Of a stretch of DNA of 46,922 nt, positions 17,668-25,743 are shown piece after piece. Each line of letters begins with the position of its first letter. Within the stretch, counting starts at the first letter, position 1. Source of the DNA: a virus. Below the pieces are notes generated by a model. It was not told the DNA's origin and made no database searches. It saw only the letters and a program-made list of their open reading frames with translations. The translations under genes were made by a program, and so were the position numbers. The stretch is from IMG/VR virus record IMGVR_UViG_3300010388_000235, positions 1 through 46,922 of that record; one strand, given 5' to 3'.

Positions 17668-19254
17668 ATGGATTTATTTGGTTTTGAAATTAAGAAAAAG
17701 ATAGCGGAACCCATCTCTTTTGCTCCAAAGCAAACAGACGATGGGGCCGTTGTCGTAGCTGAAGGTGGCGTTTACGGCACCTATGTTGATCTAGATGGCT
17801 CTATCAGAACAGAGGCAGAGCTTGTAAACAAATACCGTGAAATGTCAATGGTCCCTGAAGTGGATATGGCTATTGACGATATCGTGAATGAGGTTATCAC
17901 ACAGGAACCAGAAACAGAACCTGTTGAACTTATTCTTGATGATATACCAGAACTACCAGAAAAAGTCAAGAAGATTTTTATTGAAGAATTCAAGGAAGTA
18001 CTCAATCTTCTAGAATTCAATCAGTTGTCATATGAAGTATTTCGTCGTTGGTACGTTGATGGTAGACTATACTATCACGTAATCATCGATGAGAAGGCAC
18101 AAAATCTTGGTATCCAAGAGTTGCGATATATCGATCCACGTAAAATTCGTAAGGTTCGTGAAGTAAGAAAGAAGAAGCTTCAGGACAATCAGACAGCAAA
18201 TAAAACAAGTGCTGAGTATTACATCTATAATGATAAGGGATTTGCTAAGACTGCTGGCAACTCTTCTATCCCAACAAACAATATTGGCGGTCTAAAGATC
18301 GCTAAGGATTCGATTGTTCATTGTACATCAGGCGTAACTTCGCTAAATGGTGACTTGGTTCAATCATATCTACACAAGGCAATTAAGCCACTAAACCAAC
18401 TCCGTTCTATGGAAGACTCGCTAGTAATTTATCGTATTAGTCGTGCACCAGAACGCCGTATTTTCTATATTGACGTAGGCAACCTTCCTAAGATGAAGGC
18501 TGAGCAATATCTACGTGATATCATGACTAAGTTCAAGAACAAACTGGTCTATGACAGCGCCACAGGCGAAATCAGAGATGATCGTAAGTTCATGACCATG
18601 CTAGAAGACTTTTGGCTACCTCGTCGTGAAGGTGGCAAGGGCACTGAAATTACAACTCTTCCCGGTGGACAGAACCTTGGTCAGATGGATGACGTTCTGT
18701 ATTTCCAGAAGAACTTGTATAAGTCTCTAAACGTTCCTGTCAGTCGCCTTGATCCAGACACTCAGTTTGGTTTCGGTAGAGCAACTGAAATTACTCGTGA
18801 CGAAGTGAAGTTCGCAAAGTTTATTAACAGACTTCGTATTAAGTTTGCAACTCTTTTCGCAAAAATTCTTGAGCGTCAACTTATTCTAAAGGGTATCATT
18901 ACACCTGAAGAATGGGAAGAAATTAAAAATCGTATTCGCTTTAAGTTTGCTCAGGACAACTACTTTGCTGAGCTTAAAGAGACAGAAATTTTAAATAATC
19001 GTTTGGCGGCATTGCAACAAATCGATCCTTTTGCTGGTAAGTATTATTCACACGAATGGATTAGACGTAAGGTTCTAATGCAGACTGATGAAGAAATCGA
19101 AGAGATTGATGAGCAGATTATGGCAGAAATGGAAAATCCTCAGTATTATCCACCAGAACCTGTTGATCCTAATGCTGAACAACAAGGCGATGAGTATGCA
19201 TATGATCCATCGCAGAATGAGAATAATGCATTCGTTAAATCGCCGCCTAAATAA
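17668..19254 (+). CDS. gp20: Portal protein gp20
   Basis: A 528-residue dodecameric portal that nucleates prohead assembly and is the docking site for terminase and neck. Family signatures: YVDLDGSIRTEAELVNKYREMS, VDMAIDDIVNEVI, RRWYVDGRLYYHVIID, RISRAPERRIFYIDVGNLPKMKAEQYL, and DFWLPRREGGKGTEITTLPGG. The length nearly equals T4 gp20 (524). The acidic C-terminus (VDPNAEQQGDEYAYDPSQNE) is likely flexible. Confidence 0.96.
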   Translation: MDLFGFEIKKKIAEPISFAPKQTDDGAVVVAEGGVYGTYVDLDGSIRTEAELVNKYREMSMVPEVDMAIDDIVNEVITQEPETEPVELILDDIPELPEKVKKIFIEEFKEVLNLLEFNQLSYEVFRRWYVDGRLYYHVIIDEKAQNLGIQELRYIDPRKIRKVREVRKKKLQDNQTANKTSAEYYIYNDKGFAKTAGNSSIPTNNIGGLKIAKDSIVHCTSGVTSLNGDLVQSYLHKAIKPLNQLRSMEDSLVIYRISRAPERRIFYIDVGNLPKMKAEQYLRDIMTKFKNKLVYDSATGEIRDDRKFMTMLEDFWLPRREGGKGTEITTLPGGQNLGQMDDVLYFQKNLYKSLNVPVSRLDPDTQFGFGRATEITRDEVKFAKFINRLRIKFATLFAKILERQLILKGIITPEEWEEIKNRIRFKFAQDNYFAELKETEILNNRLAALQQIDPFAGKYYSHEWIRRKVLMQTDEEIEEIDEQIMAEMENPQYYPPEPVDPNAEQQGDEYAYDPSQNENNAFVKSPPK

Positions 19255-19262
19255 TAACATGG

Positions 19263-19270
19263 TATAAATA
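19263..19270 (+). promoter_or_regulatory. T4-type late promoter of gp67
   Basis: Exact TATAAATA in the gap after gp20, 30 bases upstream of the ATG at 19301. It would drive the prohead-core gene string. Confidence 0.8.
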
Positions 19271-19300
19271 TAAAGTATAATTGATTAGAAGGAAAAAATT

Positions 19301-19576
19301 ATGACAGACACTACTGATTTAATTGGTTTAGCCATTGATAAAAATCCTGTAGACTTCGCTGATGTACTTGATACATTACTGCGCCAAAAAGCTATGGACA
19401 CGCTTGAAACTCATAAGGTTGAGCTAGCGCAGAGCATTTACGGTGAAGACCCTGAAGATAATTTAAACGATGACGATTCAGACTTAGAAATTGATAATCT
19501 CGACTTGGACGATATTGATCTGGACCTTGATGATTTAGACTTAGAAACAAAGGACGGAACAAATGAAGACGCTTAA
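19301..19576 (+). CDS. gp67: Prohead core protein gp67
   Basis: A 91-residue, extremely acidic protein with a C-terminal run of alternating Asp/Leu (NLDLDDIDLDLDDLDLE). Position between portal and gp68/gp21, size and acidity agree with T4 gp67, a small internal scaffold protein cleaved by gp21 during maturation. The ribosome site is GAAGGAAAA, and it overlaps the next gene by 14 bases. Confidence 0.8.
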   Translation: MTDTTDLIGLAIDKNPVDFADVLDTLLRQKAMDTLETHKVELAQSIYGEDPEDNLNDDDSDLEIDNLDLDDIDLDLDDLDLETKDGTNEDA

Positions 19577-20261
19577 AGATATGTTTGAGGTCTATAGACC
19601 GAAATCACCAGACGAACAGAAGTTCGTTGATAAACACGTGGTTGTCAAACAAAAAGATCGTAACGAAGTTAATGGTAAGGCCAATGGCGACGATGTTTTC
19701 AATGCTACAAACGTCAAGACTGTAAACCACAAAGCAACACGTCATGGTTATGATATTGGCGATGATGCTAAGGTATACGAAGAAAACCAATTTGTCAATG
19801 AAGAAGAGCTTGTTGACGAAGGTATGCTTGGCGGATTGTTTAAGAAGAAGCCAAAGGTTACTGTTGGTAAGATGACACGTGTACAAGACCTTCCTGATGG
19901 CGAAAAGCCATTCCAGAAGATGACAGGTCAGGGTGCTCGTAAGCCACAACCAGAAGTTCAACGTGATGAAAAGGGTGATACTCTTTATCAGAGAGTTCAA
20001 AAGTCTCGTATGACTAAAGAAGATATCATCAATCGCACAATCGAAAAGTACATGCCTGAAGTAGCTGATATCAAGCCACTTACCATGGAACAGCGTTTGG
20101 CTAAGAAGCTTGATGGTCTTTCAGAAAGCCACACCACACTTCTTTTCTCTCTATTCGCAAATCTCAACGAAGACAATCAAATGAAAATGATTGACACATG
20201 TTCAGATAGAGATGGTATTAATGAGCTTATTGACTTCGCTCTAGAAAATAGAGGTGAATAA
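19563..20261 (+). CDS. gp68: Putative prohead core protein (gp68 position)
   Basis: A 232-residue charged protein in the place of T4 gp68. Features: MKTLKDMFEVYRPKSPDEQ start, a NEEELVDEGMLGGLFKKKPKV stretch with possible gp21 cleavage sites of LxE type, and a helical C-terminal domain (TLLFSLFANLNEDNQMKMI). It is longer than T4 gp68 (about 141). Assignment is by synteny and composition; the N-terminal pattern is one I associate with T4-like phages outside the enterics. Confidence 0.65.
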   Translation: MKTLKDMFEVYRPKSPDEQKFVDKHVVVKQKDRNEVNGKANGDDVFNATNVKTVNHKATRHGYDIGDDAKVYEENQFVNEEELVDEGMLGGLFKKKPKVTVGKMTRVQDLPDGEKPFQKMTGQGARKPQPEVQRDEKGDTLYQRVQKSRMTKEDIINRTIEKYMPEVADIKPLTMEQRLAKKLDGLSESHTTLLFSLFANLNEDNQMKMIDTCSDRDGINELIDFALENRGE

Positions 20262-20653
20262 TGGCTGTAACTATTACATCGAATAAAAAAGGCACTTCTG
20301 CAACAATTCATGTTACGAATGCTAATACAACATTAAATATGGCAGGTAATAGTTCTGTTAGCGCAATTGCTTTAGGTGGTGAAGTGCTAACAGGTGCTTA
20401 TATTACACAGCTTTACTTTGGCCATGATGGAAGTTCTGCTGATGGTGGCGTTGCTATCTATAGAGGCGCTAACCTTGTAGCTGCATTTGATACCTCTGCA
20501 TACGTCGATTATGCTGGTTCTGGTATGGCATTAACTGTCGATCAAACAGCAAATCTGGCTATTAAATTTATTGGCACAAATAATGCATATTGTTTCCTTG
20601 AAGTGCAGAAGGTTGGTAATCTAACTGCTAACTCTGAATATTTCCAGAATTAA
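20261..20653 (+). CDS. Hypothetical protein in prohead gene string
   Basis: A 130-residue protein, stop/start overlapped with the gene before (TAATG) and 11 bases before gp21. It looks like a beta-rich, Gly/Ala/Thr protein (YITQLYFGHDGSSADGG, VAIYRGANLVAAFDTS, FLEVQKVGNLTA) with no signal peptide or catalytic motif. There is no T4 counterpart at this place that I know. A minor capsid or decoration role is plausible from position only. Confidence 0.7.
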   Translation: MAVTITSNKKGTSATIHVTNANTTLNMAGNSSVSAIALGGEVLTGAYITQLYFGHDGSSADGGVAIYRGANLVAAFDTSAYVDYAGSGMALTVDQTANLAIKFIGTNNAYCFLEVQKVGNLTANSEYFQN

Positions 20654-20664
20654 GGGACAATTAA

Positions 20665-21342
20665 ATGAAACTGATTACAGAAACAATTGACGAACTAAAG
20701 TACGTCACAGAAGCCAAGGAAGACGGTTCAAAGAACCTTTATATTGAGGGTGTCTTCCTTCAATCAGCAATTAAAAATCGTAATGGCCGCATGTATCCAG
20801 AAGAAATTATGGATCGTGAAGTTGCACGTTACATGAAAGAAAGCGTTGAGTCAAATAGTGCTCTAGGTGAGCTAGGCCATCCAAATGGTCCACAGATTAA
20901 CCTAGATCGTGTCTCACATCGCATCGTTTCCCTTCGTAAAGAAGGTACCGATTATATCGGTAAAGCTTTGATCACCAATACTCCAATGGGTGGCATTGCT
21001 AAAGGTCTCATTGAATCTGGTGCACGTCTAGGCGTTTCGTCACGTGGCATGGGTTCTATAAAGCTTAACAGCGAAGGTGTCAATGAAGTTCAAAGCGATT
21101 TCAGACTAGCTACGGCTGCTGATATTGTTGCTGATCCTTCAGCACCAAACGCATTTGTTAACGGCATCATGGAGTCTGTTGATTGGGTTTATGATGAGAG
21201 AATGGGGTGGAAGGCTGTTGAGTTGGCTGAACAAACCAAGAAAGTAATTGAGAAATCAGTTAAGTCAAGATCACTTGATGAAGCAAAAAGACTCAAGATT
21301 TTCGAGAATTATTTGGCAAAATTGTCAAAAATCACGTTTTAA
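20665..21342 (+). CDS. gp21: Prohead core scaffold protein and protease gp21
   Basis: A 225-residue maturation protease of the T4 type (peptidase family S77, herpesvirus-assemblin-like fold). Motifs: KNRNGRMYPEEIMDREVARY, ALGELGHPNGPQINLDRVSHRI with His 72, and GARLGVSSRGMGS with Ser 125/126 as the nucleophile region. It digests scaffold after (I/L)xE sites and trims gp23. Length is close to T4 gp21 (212). It directly precedes gp22, its main substrate. Confidence 0.93.
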   Translation: MKLITETIDELKYVTEAKEDGSKNLYIEGVFLQSAIKNRNGRMYPEEIMDREVARYMKESVESNSALGELGHPNGPQINLDRVSHRIVSLRKEGTDYIGKALITNTPMGGIAKGLIESGARLGVSSRGMGSIKLNSEGVNEVQSDFRLATAADIVADPSAPNAFVNGIMESVDWVYDERMGWKAVELAEQTKKVIEKSVKSRSLDEAKRLKIFENYLAKLSKITF

Positions 21343-21348
21343 TAAATA
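21341..21348 (+). promoter_or_regulatory. Possible T4-type late promoter of gp22 (7/8)
   Basis: AATAAATA (one mismatch), overlapping the gp21 stop, 26 bases before the gp22 ATG. Confidence 0.4.
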
Positions 21349-21374
21349 ATATACACTATACAAAGGAGTAAAAG

Positions 21375-22466
21375 ATGGTCGATCTAAAGACTATGACTGA
21401 AGCGGAAATTCTAGAGTTTGCTCAAAATCTTTCGGAAGATGAGTTCAACGAACTAGACGAAGAGTCAAAAGCAATTATTTCAGAAGCCACTGCTGCCGAT
21501 ACCCTTAAGCCGGGTGCTGGTTCAGGTGGTACAGAATCAAAGGCTCAGATGCTTGCTACCTTTGCTGCGCTTGCTGCACAGCTTGGTAAGGAAGACCTTT
21601 CTGACCTATTCAACCGTACACTTGCCTCAATCGGTCAGGAAGCTGCAAACATTCCAAACGATGCTGCTGCTAAGAATGCCGCAACAATCGCTATGAAGGG
21701 CGCTGTCAAGGAAGATATCGATGATATGTTCGCTGCTGACGATCTTTCAGAAGAATTCAAGGAAAAGGCAACCACTGTATTTGAAGCTGCTGTAGCTGTT
21801 CGTGCAACTATCAAGGAAGCCGAACTACAAGAGCAATTTGAAGAAACAGTTGCTGCACTTGAAGAAGAGTTCGAAGAAAAGCTTCAAGAAGAAACATCTG
21901 CTATTTTTGAACAACTAGCAGAAAAGCTTGATCAGTACCTTGATTATGCAATCAAGGAATGGAAAGAAGAAAACAAGCTTGCCATTGATAATTCACTTCG
22001 TGCAGAAATTGCTGAAGACTTTATTCAGGGTCTACATGGTCTATTCTCAGAGCACTACATCCGTGTTCCAGACGAAAAGATTGATCTTGTTGCTGAAATG
22101 AAGTCTGAACTTGAAGAAGTTAAGGCTAAGCTAAACGAAACTGTTGATGCTAAGCTTGAACTAGAATCAATTATCAATGAAGCAACTCGTGAAGCTGCTA
22201 TTGATGAAATGGCAGAAGGTCTTTCTGCAATTCAAGCAGAAAAGCTTCGTACACTTGCTGAAGGCATCGAATTCACTGATGCTGAATCATACGGCAAGAA
22301 GCTAGCGATTCTTAGAGAAAACGTATCAGTCAAGAAAGCACCAAAGTCAACAGGATTTATTACTGAAGAGATTGATGGCGATCATGGCGAAGAAGATAGA
22401 ACAGCCGCTGTACCTGCACACATGCAGAACTACATAAAGGCAATTTCTAAGTCGGTCAAAAACTAA
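21375..22466 (+). CDS. gp22: Prohead scaffold protein gp22
   Basis: A 363-residue major scaffold protein. It is highly acidic and helical with long coiled-coil stretches (EAELQEQFEETVAALEEEFE, MKSELEEVKAKLNETVDAKL). Many LxE/IxE tripeptides are candidate gp21 cleavage sites. The C-terminus holds the conserved gp22-like segment (GFITEEIDGDHGEED, HMQNYIKAISKS). It is longer than T4 gp22 (about 269). Strong AAAGGAG ribosome site. Confidence 0.9.
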   Translation: MVDLKTMTEAEILEFAQNLSEDEFNELDEESKAIISEATAADTLKPGAGSGGTESKAQMLATFAALAAQLGKEDLSDLFNRTLASIGQEAANIPNDAAAKNAATIAMKGAVKEDIDDMFAADDLSEEFKEKATTVFEAAVAVRATIKEAELQEQFEETVAALEEEFEEKLQEETSAIFEQLAEKLDQYLDYAIKEWKEENKLAIDNSLRAEIAEDFIQGLHGLFSEHYIRVPDEKIDLVAEMKSELEEVKAKLNETVDAKLELESIINEATREAAIDEMAEGLSAIQAEKLRTLAEGIEFTDAESYGKKLAILRENVSVKKAPKSTGFITEEIDGDHGEEDRTAAVPAHMQNYIKAISKSVKN

Positions 22467-22471
22467 GATTT

Positions 22472-22479
22472 TATAAATA
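22472..22479 (+). promoter_or_regulatory. T4-type late promoter of gp23
   Basis: Exact TATAAATA just after gp22, 44 bases upstream of the gp23 ATG. A dedicated late promoter suits the most abundant virion protein. Confidence 0.85.
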
Positions 22480-22523
22480 TAATAGCTGAAATAGCTTTTA
22501 TACTCAAGGGAGAAGAAAACAAA

Positions 22524-23906
22524 ATGACATATCTAGCTGAAGAAATTCAAAACAAGTGGAAGCCAGTGCTTGAACACACTGATCTTCCAGAAATCAAGGA
22601 CAGTCACCGCCGTGCGGTTACTGCTCAGGTTCTAGAAAACACTGAGAACGCAATCCGTGAAGGTCGTGCGGCAATGAGTGGTTCAGGTTTCCTTAGTGAA
22701 GCTGCACCAGTTAACTCAATGGGCGCATCTTCATCAACTGCTGGTACAGGCGCAATTGACACATTCGATCCAGTGCTTATCTCACTAGTTCGTCGTGCAA
22801 TGCCAAACCTCGTTGCTTATGATATCTGCGGCGTTCAGCCAATGACTGGTCCAACAGGACTTATCTTCGCAATGAGAGCACGTTATGCAGCACAAGATGG
22901 TGCAGAAGCATTCTTCAATGAAGCAAACACTGCCTTCTCAGGTCGTGGTGGTTCATCAGGCATGTCACCTGCTGATGCTGGTTACACTAACGGTAACGCA
23001 ATGGGCGGCGCTGCTAACAACGTTGGTCTATATCCTTCAACACTTAACAACGCTTCTGGCGACCTTTACAACTTTGGTGGTGGTATCAAGACTTCCGCTG
23101 CTGAAGGTCTAGGCTCAGGTACAGTATTCCCAGAAATGGCTTTCTCAATCGAGAAGGTTAGTGTTACTGCTAACAGCCGTGCACTAAAGGCAGAATACTC
23201 ACTAGAACTAGCACAAGACCTTAAGGCAATTCACGGTCTTGACGCTGAGACAGAACTATCAAACATTCTGTCAACAGAAATTCTAGCTGAAATTAACCGT
23301 GAAGTTATCCGTACAGTAGTTATCTCTGCTGTTCGTGGTGCTGCTGAAGGTACAACTGCTGCTGGTATTTTCGATCTTGACACCGACTCAAATGGCCGTT
23401 GGTCAGTTGAAAAGTTCAAGGGTCTAATGTTCCAAGTAGAGCGTGAAGCTAACGCAATCGCTAAGGGTACCAGACGTGGTAAGGGTAACATCATCATCTG
23501 TTCATCAGACGTTGCGTCTGCTCTTCAGATGGCTGGTGTTCTTGACTACGCTCCTGCTCTTAACAGCAACAACCTAAACGTTGACGACACAGGCAATACC
23601 TTCGCTGGTGTTCTTAATGGTCGCCTACGTGTGTACATCGATCCATATGCTGGTGCTAACTACCTTGTAGTTGGTTACAAGGGTAGCTCAGCATTTGATG
23701 CTGGTCTGTTCTACTGCCCATATGTTCCACTACAGATGGTTCGTGCTGTAAATCCTGATACATTCCAGCCAAAGATCGGCTTCAAGACACGTTACGGTAT
23801 GGTAGCCAACCCATTCGCACGTGGTCTAACCGACACAGGCGCTGGTGCTATCGCTCAGGATACTAACCAGTACTATCGTCGTTTGATCGTTAACAACCTT
23901 ATGTAA
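22524..23906 (+). CDS. gp23: Major capsid protein gp23
   Basis: A 460-residue HK97-fold major capsid precursor. Family signatures: IDTFDPVLISLVRRAMPNLV, YDICGVQPMTGPTGLIFAMR, EMAFSIEKVSVTANSRALKAEYS, and GLDAETELSNILSTEILAEINRE. A likely gp21 maturation site is GFLSE|AAPVN after Glu 59 (an LxE site followed by Ala), which would leave about 401 residues. The AAGGGAGAAG ribosome site is strong, and a rho-independent terminator follows 30 bases after the stop. Slightly shorter than T4 gp23 (521). Confidence 0.97.
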   Translation: MTYLAEEIQNKWKPVLEHTDLPEIKDSHRRAVTAQVLENTENAIREGRAAMSGSGFLSEAAPVNSMGASSSTAGTGAIDTFDPVLISLVRRAMPNLVAYDICGVQPMTGPTGLIFAMRARYAAQDGAEAFFNEANTAFSGRGGSSGMSPADAGYTNGNAMGGAANNVGLYPSTLNNASGDLYNFGGGIKTSAAEGLGSGTVFPEMAFSIEKVSVTANSRALKAEYSLELAQDLKAIHGLDAETELSNILSTEILAEINREVIRTVVISAVRGAAEGTTAAGIFDLDTDSNGRWSVEKFKGLMFQVEREANAIAKGTRRGKGNIIICSSDVASALQMAGVLDYAPALNSNNLNVDDTGNTFAGVLNGRLRVYIDPYAGANYLVVGYKGSSAFDAGLFYCPYVPLQMVRAVNPDTFQPKIGFKTRYGMVANPFARGLTDTGAGAIAQDTNQYYRRLIVNNLM

Positions 23907-23936
23907 GTTTGGTTGTCTACGGACGAAAAAGATTTG

Positions 23937-23969
23937 GGGGAGGGTCGAAAGGCTCTCCCCTTTTTCTTT
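23937..23969 (+). terminator. Rho-independent terminator after gp23
   Basis: Ten-pair stem (23937-23946 with 23951-23960, two G-T pairs) closed by a GAAA tetraloop and followed by TTTTTCTTT. It ends the virion operon and faces the converging minus-strand genes. An A-rich run upstream of the stem gives T residues on the other strand, so it may also work in reverse. Confidence 0.9.
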
Positions 23970-24144
23970 AATGGTATAATGGAAAGTTTGGATCAAGATT
24001 AGTCATGCGGCGAGACAATTCCGCTTCTTCATCTTTAATCCATTGGGGTGTACGAATTAAATCTTCGCCCATCCCTTCACATAGTTGACAAACAGAACGA
24101 TAGTCCATACAACGATTGCAAACCCATTCACCATCAGTAATCAT
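23968..24144 (-). CDS. Small Cys-rich (zinc-binding?) protein
   Basis: A 58-residue minus-strand ORF. I place the start at the ATG at 24144 because it overlaps the preceding gene's TGA (ATGA), although the frame offers an ATG nine bases earlier. Residues CNRCMDYRSVCQLC form two CxxC pairs, a likely zinc knuckle. Third and last gene of a small antisense island between gp23 and the gp3-like gene. Function unknown; probably an early host-interaction protein. Confidence 0.65.
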   Translation of the reverse strand: MITDGEWVCNRCMDYRSVCQLCEGMGEDLIRTPQWIKDEEAELSRRMTNLDPNFPLYH

Positions 24145-24482
24145 GGCCACCACTCCAATGCTTCAAGTTCTATCTTACGCTTAGCGTCTCTTTCTACTTG
24201 ACGCTGTTGCTCAATTTTCTCAGCATGATACTGAATAGGCCAAAGTTTCTCTTGCTCTTCTCGTGTAAGTTTGATATCGATAGATGAGTACTTATCAACA
24301 CGGCGTGAAAGTTTCACAACCTTTTTTGTCCAGAAGTTCTCTTTGCTAAAATATATACGGAATTCATGTGAACCAATATATCCATCTTGATACCAGCGAT
24401 AGCTGCATGGACCATGGAAATTATTTTTTTCCATCACTTCATTGAAGACGTATTCTGAGAAACGAATTTTTTCTTCACTCAT
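24141..24482 (-). CDS. Hypothetical protein, minus-strand island
   Basis: A 113-residue charged protein. The AAAGG ribosome site lies 8 bases before the ATG. The C-terminal third is a basic/acidic helix (REEQEKLWPIQYHAEKIEQQ) ending in ALEWWP. It shares the ATGA overlap with the next gene, so they are translationally coupled. No recognised family. Confidence 0.65.
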   Translation of the reverse strand: MSEEKIRFSEYVFNEVMEKNNFHGPCSYRWYQDGYIGSHEFRIYFSKENFWTKKVVKLSRRVDKYSSIDIKLTREEQEKLWPIQYHAEKIEQQRQVERDAKRKIELEALEWWP

Positions 24483-24493
24483 AACAAATACCT

Positions 24494-24679
24494 TTATGCA
24501 CTATAAAAGTTAACCAGATTACCCGAATCATCGATTGCTCTAACACGTCCTGTATAACCAGTCATTCTCTGTTTGGCAACTCTTTCCATCGTATGATTCA
24601 AAATAGAATCACTTGGATTGATGCATGTACTAACCTGAGTCCAGTTACCTGTGTCTCTCTGTCTTTGTATCCGAATCAT
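24494..24679 (-). CDS. Small hypothetical protein, first gene of minus-strand island
   Basis: A 61-residue basic protein (MIRIQRQRDTGNWTQVSTCI; later TGYTGRVRAIDDSGNLVNFY). AAAGGAACTAAAG precedes the ATG. A sigma70-type promoter lies about 50-80 bases upstream on the minus strand. Function unknown. Confidence 0.65.
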   Translation of the reverse strand: MIRIQRQRDTGNWTQVSTCINPSDSILNHTMERVAKQRMTGYTGRVRAIDDSGNLVNFYSA

Positions 24680-24695
24680 CTTTAGTTCCTTTCTA

Positions 24696-24703
24696 TATAA
24701 ATA
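24696..24703 (+). promoter_or_regulatory. T4-type late promoter for gp3-like gene
   Basis: Exact TATAAATA on the plus strand, 71 bases before the ATG at 24775. It sits within the leader of the divergent minus-strand transcript, so late transcription would run across the early minus-strand promoter. Confidence 0.75.
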
Positions 24704-24730
24704 CTAGTAATATTTCATACCGACAAACGG

Positions 24731-24759
24731 ATTATATCCAGCTTCACCCATAGAGTCAA
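24731..24759 (-). promoter_or_regulatory. Sigma70-type promoter for the minus-strand island
   Basis: Read on the minus strand: TTGACT (24759-24754), 17-base spacer, TATAAT (24736-24731). The -10 is perfect, the -35 is 5/6 and the spacing is ideal. It would start transcripts near 24724, heading into the three small minus-strand genes. Confidence 0.8.
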
Positions 24760-24774
24760 CAGGAAAAGTTCATA

Positions 24775-25248
24775 ATGTACAATCCAGATCAAAATAATTT
24801 ATCGCAACTGAATTTTAGGTTCAAACTCACTGCCACACCTGAGTTAGAGTATCGTGCACAGAAAGTCAATATCCCCGGTTTAAACCTTGGTACAGCACCA
24901 ATCCCAACACCCCTAGTGCCATACTTCAATCCGGGCAACCTAACGTATGATGAGCTTAGCATTGAGTTTATGATAGGTGAGAAGATGGCGGATTACCTTG
25001 AAATCTTCAACTGGATGGTCGGACTAGGACACCCTGACACGCTTGACCAATATAGGTTTCTCAAGAGTGATTGTTCAGTGTATATTTTGAACAACAATCT
25101 TCAGCCACAAATCCACGTAAGATTCACTGATGTGTATCCAGTATCACTAACGCCTGTTGAGTTTGATAGCACATTGCCTGAAATCCAATACGCAACTTCT
25201 ACTGTTGGCTTCAAGTTCAATCGATATTATTTTGATATTGTCGGTTGA
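24775..25248 (+). CDS. gp3: Tail completion protein, gp3-like (tail-tube fold)
   Basis: A 157-residue protein with the pattern of the T4 gp19/gp3 tail-tube family: NFRFKLTATPELEYRAQKVN at the start, IPGLNLG, YDELSIEFMIGEKMADYLEIF followed by NWMVGLGHP, and a C-terminal VGFKFNRYYFDIV strand. T4 gp3 (about 176 residues) ends the tube at the head-proximal side, and in many T4-like genomes it lies between gp23 and uvsY, as here. Another tube-related minor tail protein is possible. It has a late promoter, as expected for a virion gene. Confidence 0.65.
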   Translation: MYNPDQNNLSQLNFRFKLTATPELEYRAQKVNIPGLNLGTAPIPTPLVPYFNPGNLTYDELSIEFMIGEKMADYLEIFNWMVGLGHPDTLDQYRFLKSDCSVYILNNNLQPQIHVRFTDVYPVSLTPVEFDSTLPEIQYATSTVGFKFNRYYFDIVG

Positions 25249-25273
25249 CAATCAAACGAATCACTGTTATGAT
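25245..25273 (+). promoter_or_regulatory. Sigma70-type promoter of uvsY
   Basis: TTGACA (25245-25250), 17-base spacer, TATGAT (25268-25273). It starts inside the last codons of the gp3-like gene and would give a ~30-base leader before uvsY. It is one of the best host-type promoters in the window and drives the recombination/replication block. Confidence 0.85.
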
Positions 25274-25274
25274 C

Positions 25275-25291
25275 GTCTCAATCACTGAGAC
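25275..25291 (+). promoter_or_regulatory. Hairpin in uvsY leader
   Basis: Inverted repeat GTCTCA-ATCAC-TGAGAC directly after the -10 box, so at or next to the transcription start of the uvsY mRNA. It may stabilise the 5' end of the RNA or be an operator. No T-run follows, so it is not a terminator. Confidence 0.55.
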
Positions 25292-25308
25292 GCATTGAAG
25301 GATATACT

Positions 25309-25743
25309 ATGAAACTTGATTCGATATACGCACTATGGGCTGAAGACAGTAAGATTGATCGCATGGACCTTGGCGAAGAATCGCTAAAAATTTCATCCCT
25401 CCATCAAAAATACATGGAGATATATACTAACGAAAAGATCATACTTCGCAAGTATGATTCTGATCTAAAGGTTCTGAAGTTGGAGAAGTATGAATTCTAC
25501 ACTCAGGGACCGACAAATGAGACCCAAGAAAAGGGCTGGGAACTACCTGCAATCGGCAAGGTAATTCGTTCTGATGTTCAGCAATATGTTGAAGCAGACA
25601 AGGATATCATTCAGCTAACACTGAAGATCGGTATCCAAAACGAAAAGGTTTCTCTGCTCGAATCTATTATCAAAAACCTTTCTAATCGTGGCTTCCAGAT
25701 CAAGAACGCAATCGATTGGATCAAATATGCAAGTGGTGGCTAA
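25309..25743 (+). CDS. uvsY: UvsY recombination mediator
   Basis: A 144-residue mediator that loads the UvsX recombinase on gp32-covered single strands. The size (T4: 137), basic/acidic helical composition, the C-terminal SRGFQIKNAIDWIKYASGG-type end (T4 ends in a similar SRGFAIKH motif) and linkage to uvsW support it. The GAAGGATATACT ribosome site is of the recurrent local type. The last A of its stop codon begins the uvsW ATG. UvsX itself is outside this window. Confidence 0.85.
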   Translation: MKLDSIYALWAEDSKIDRMDLGEESLKISSLHQKYMEIYTNEKIILRKYDSDLKVLKLEKYEFYTQGPTNETQEKGWELPAIGKVIRSDVQQYVEADKDIIQLTLKIGIQNEKVSLLESIIKNLSNRGFQIKNAIDWIKYASGG

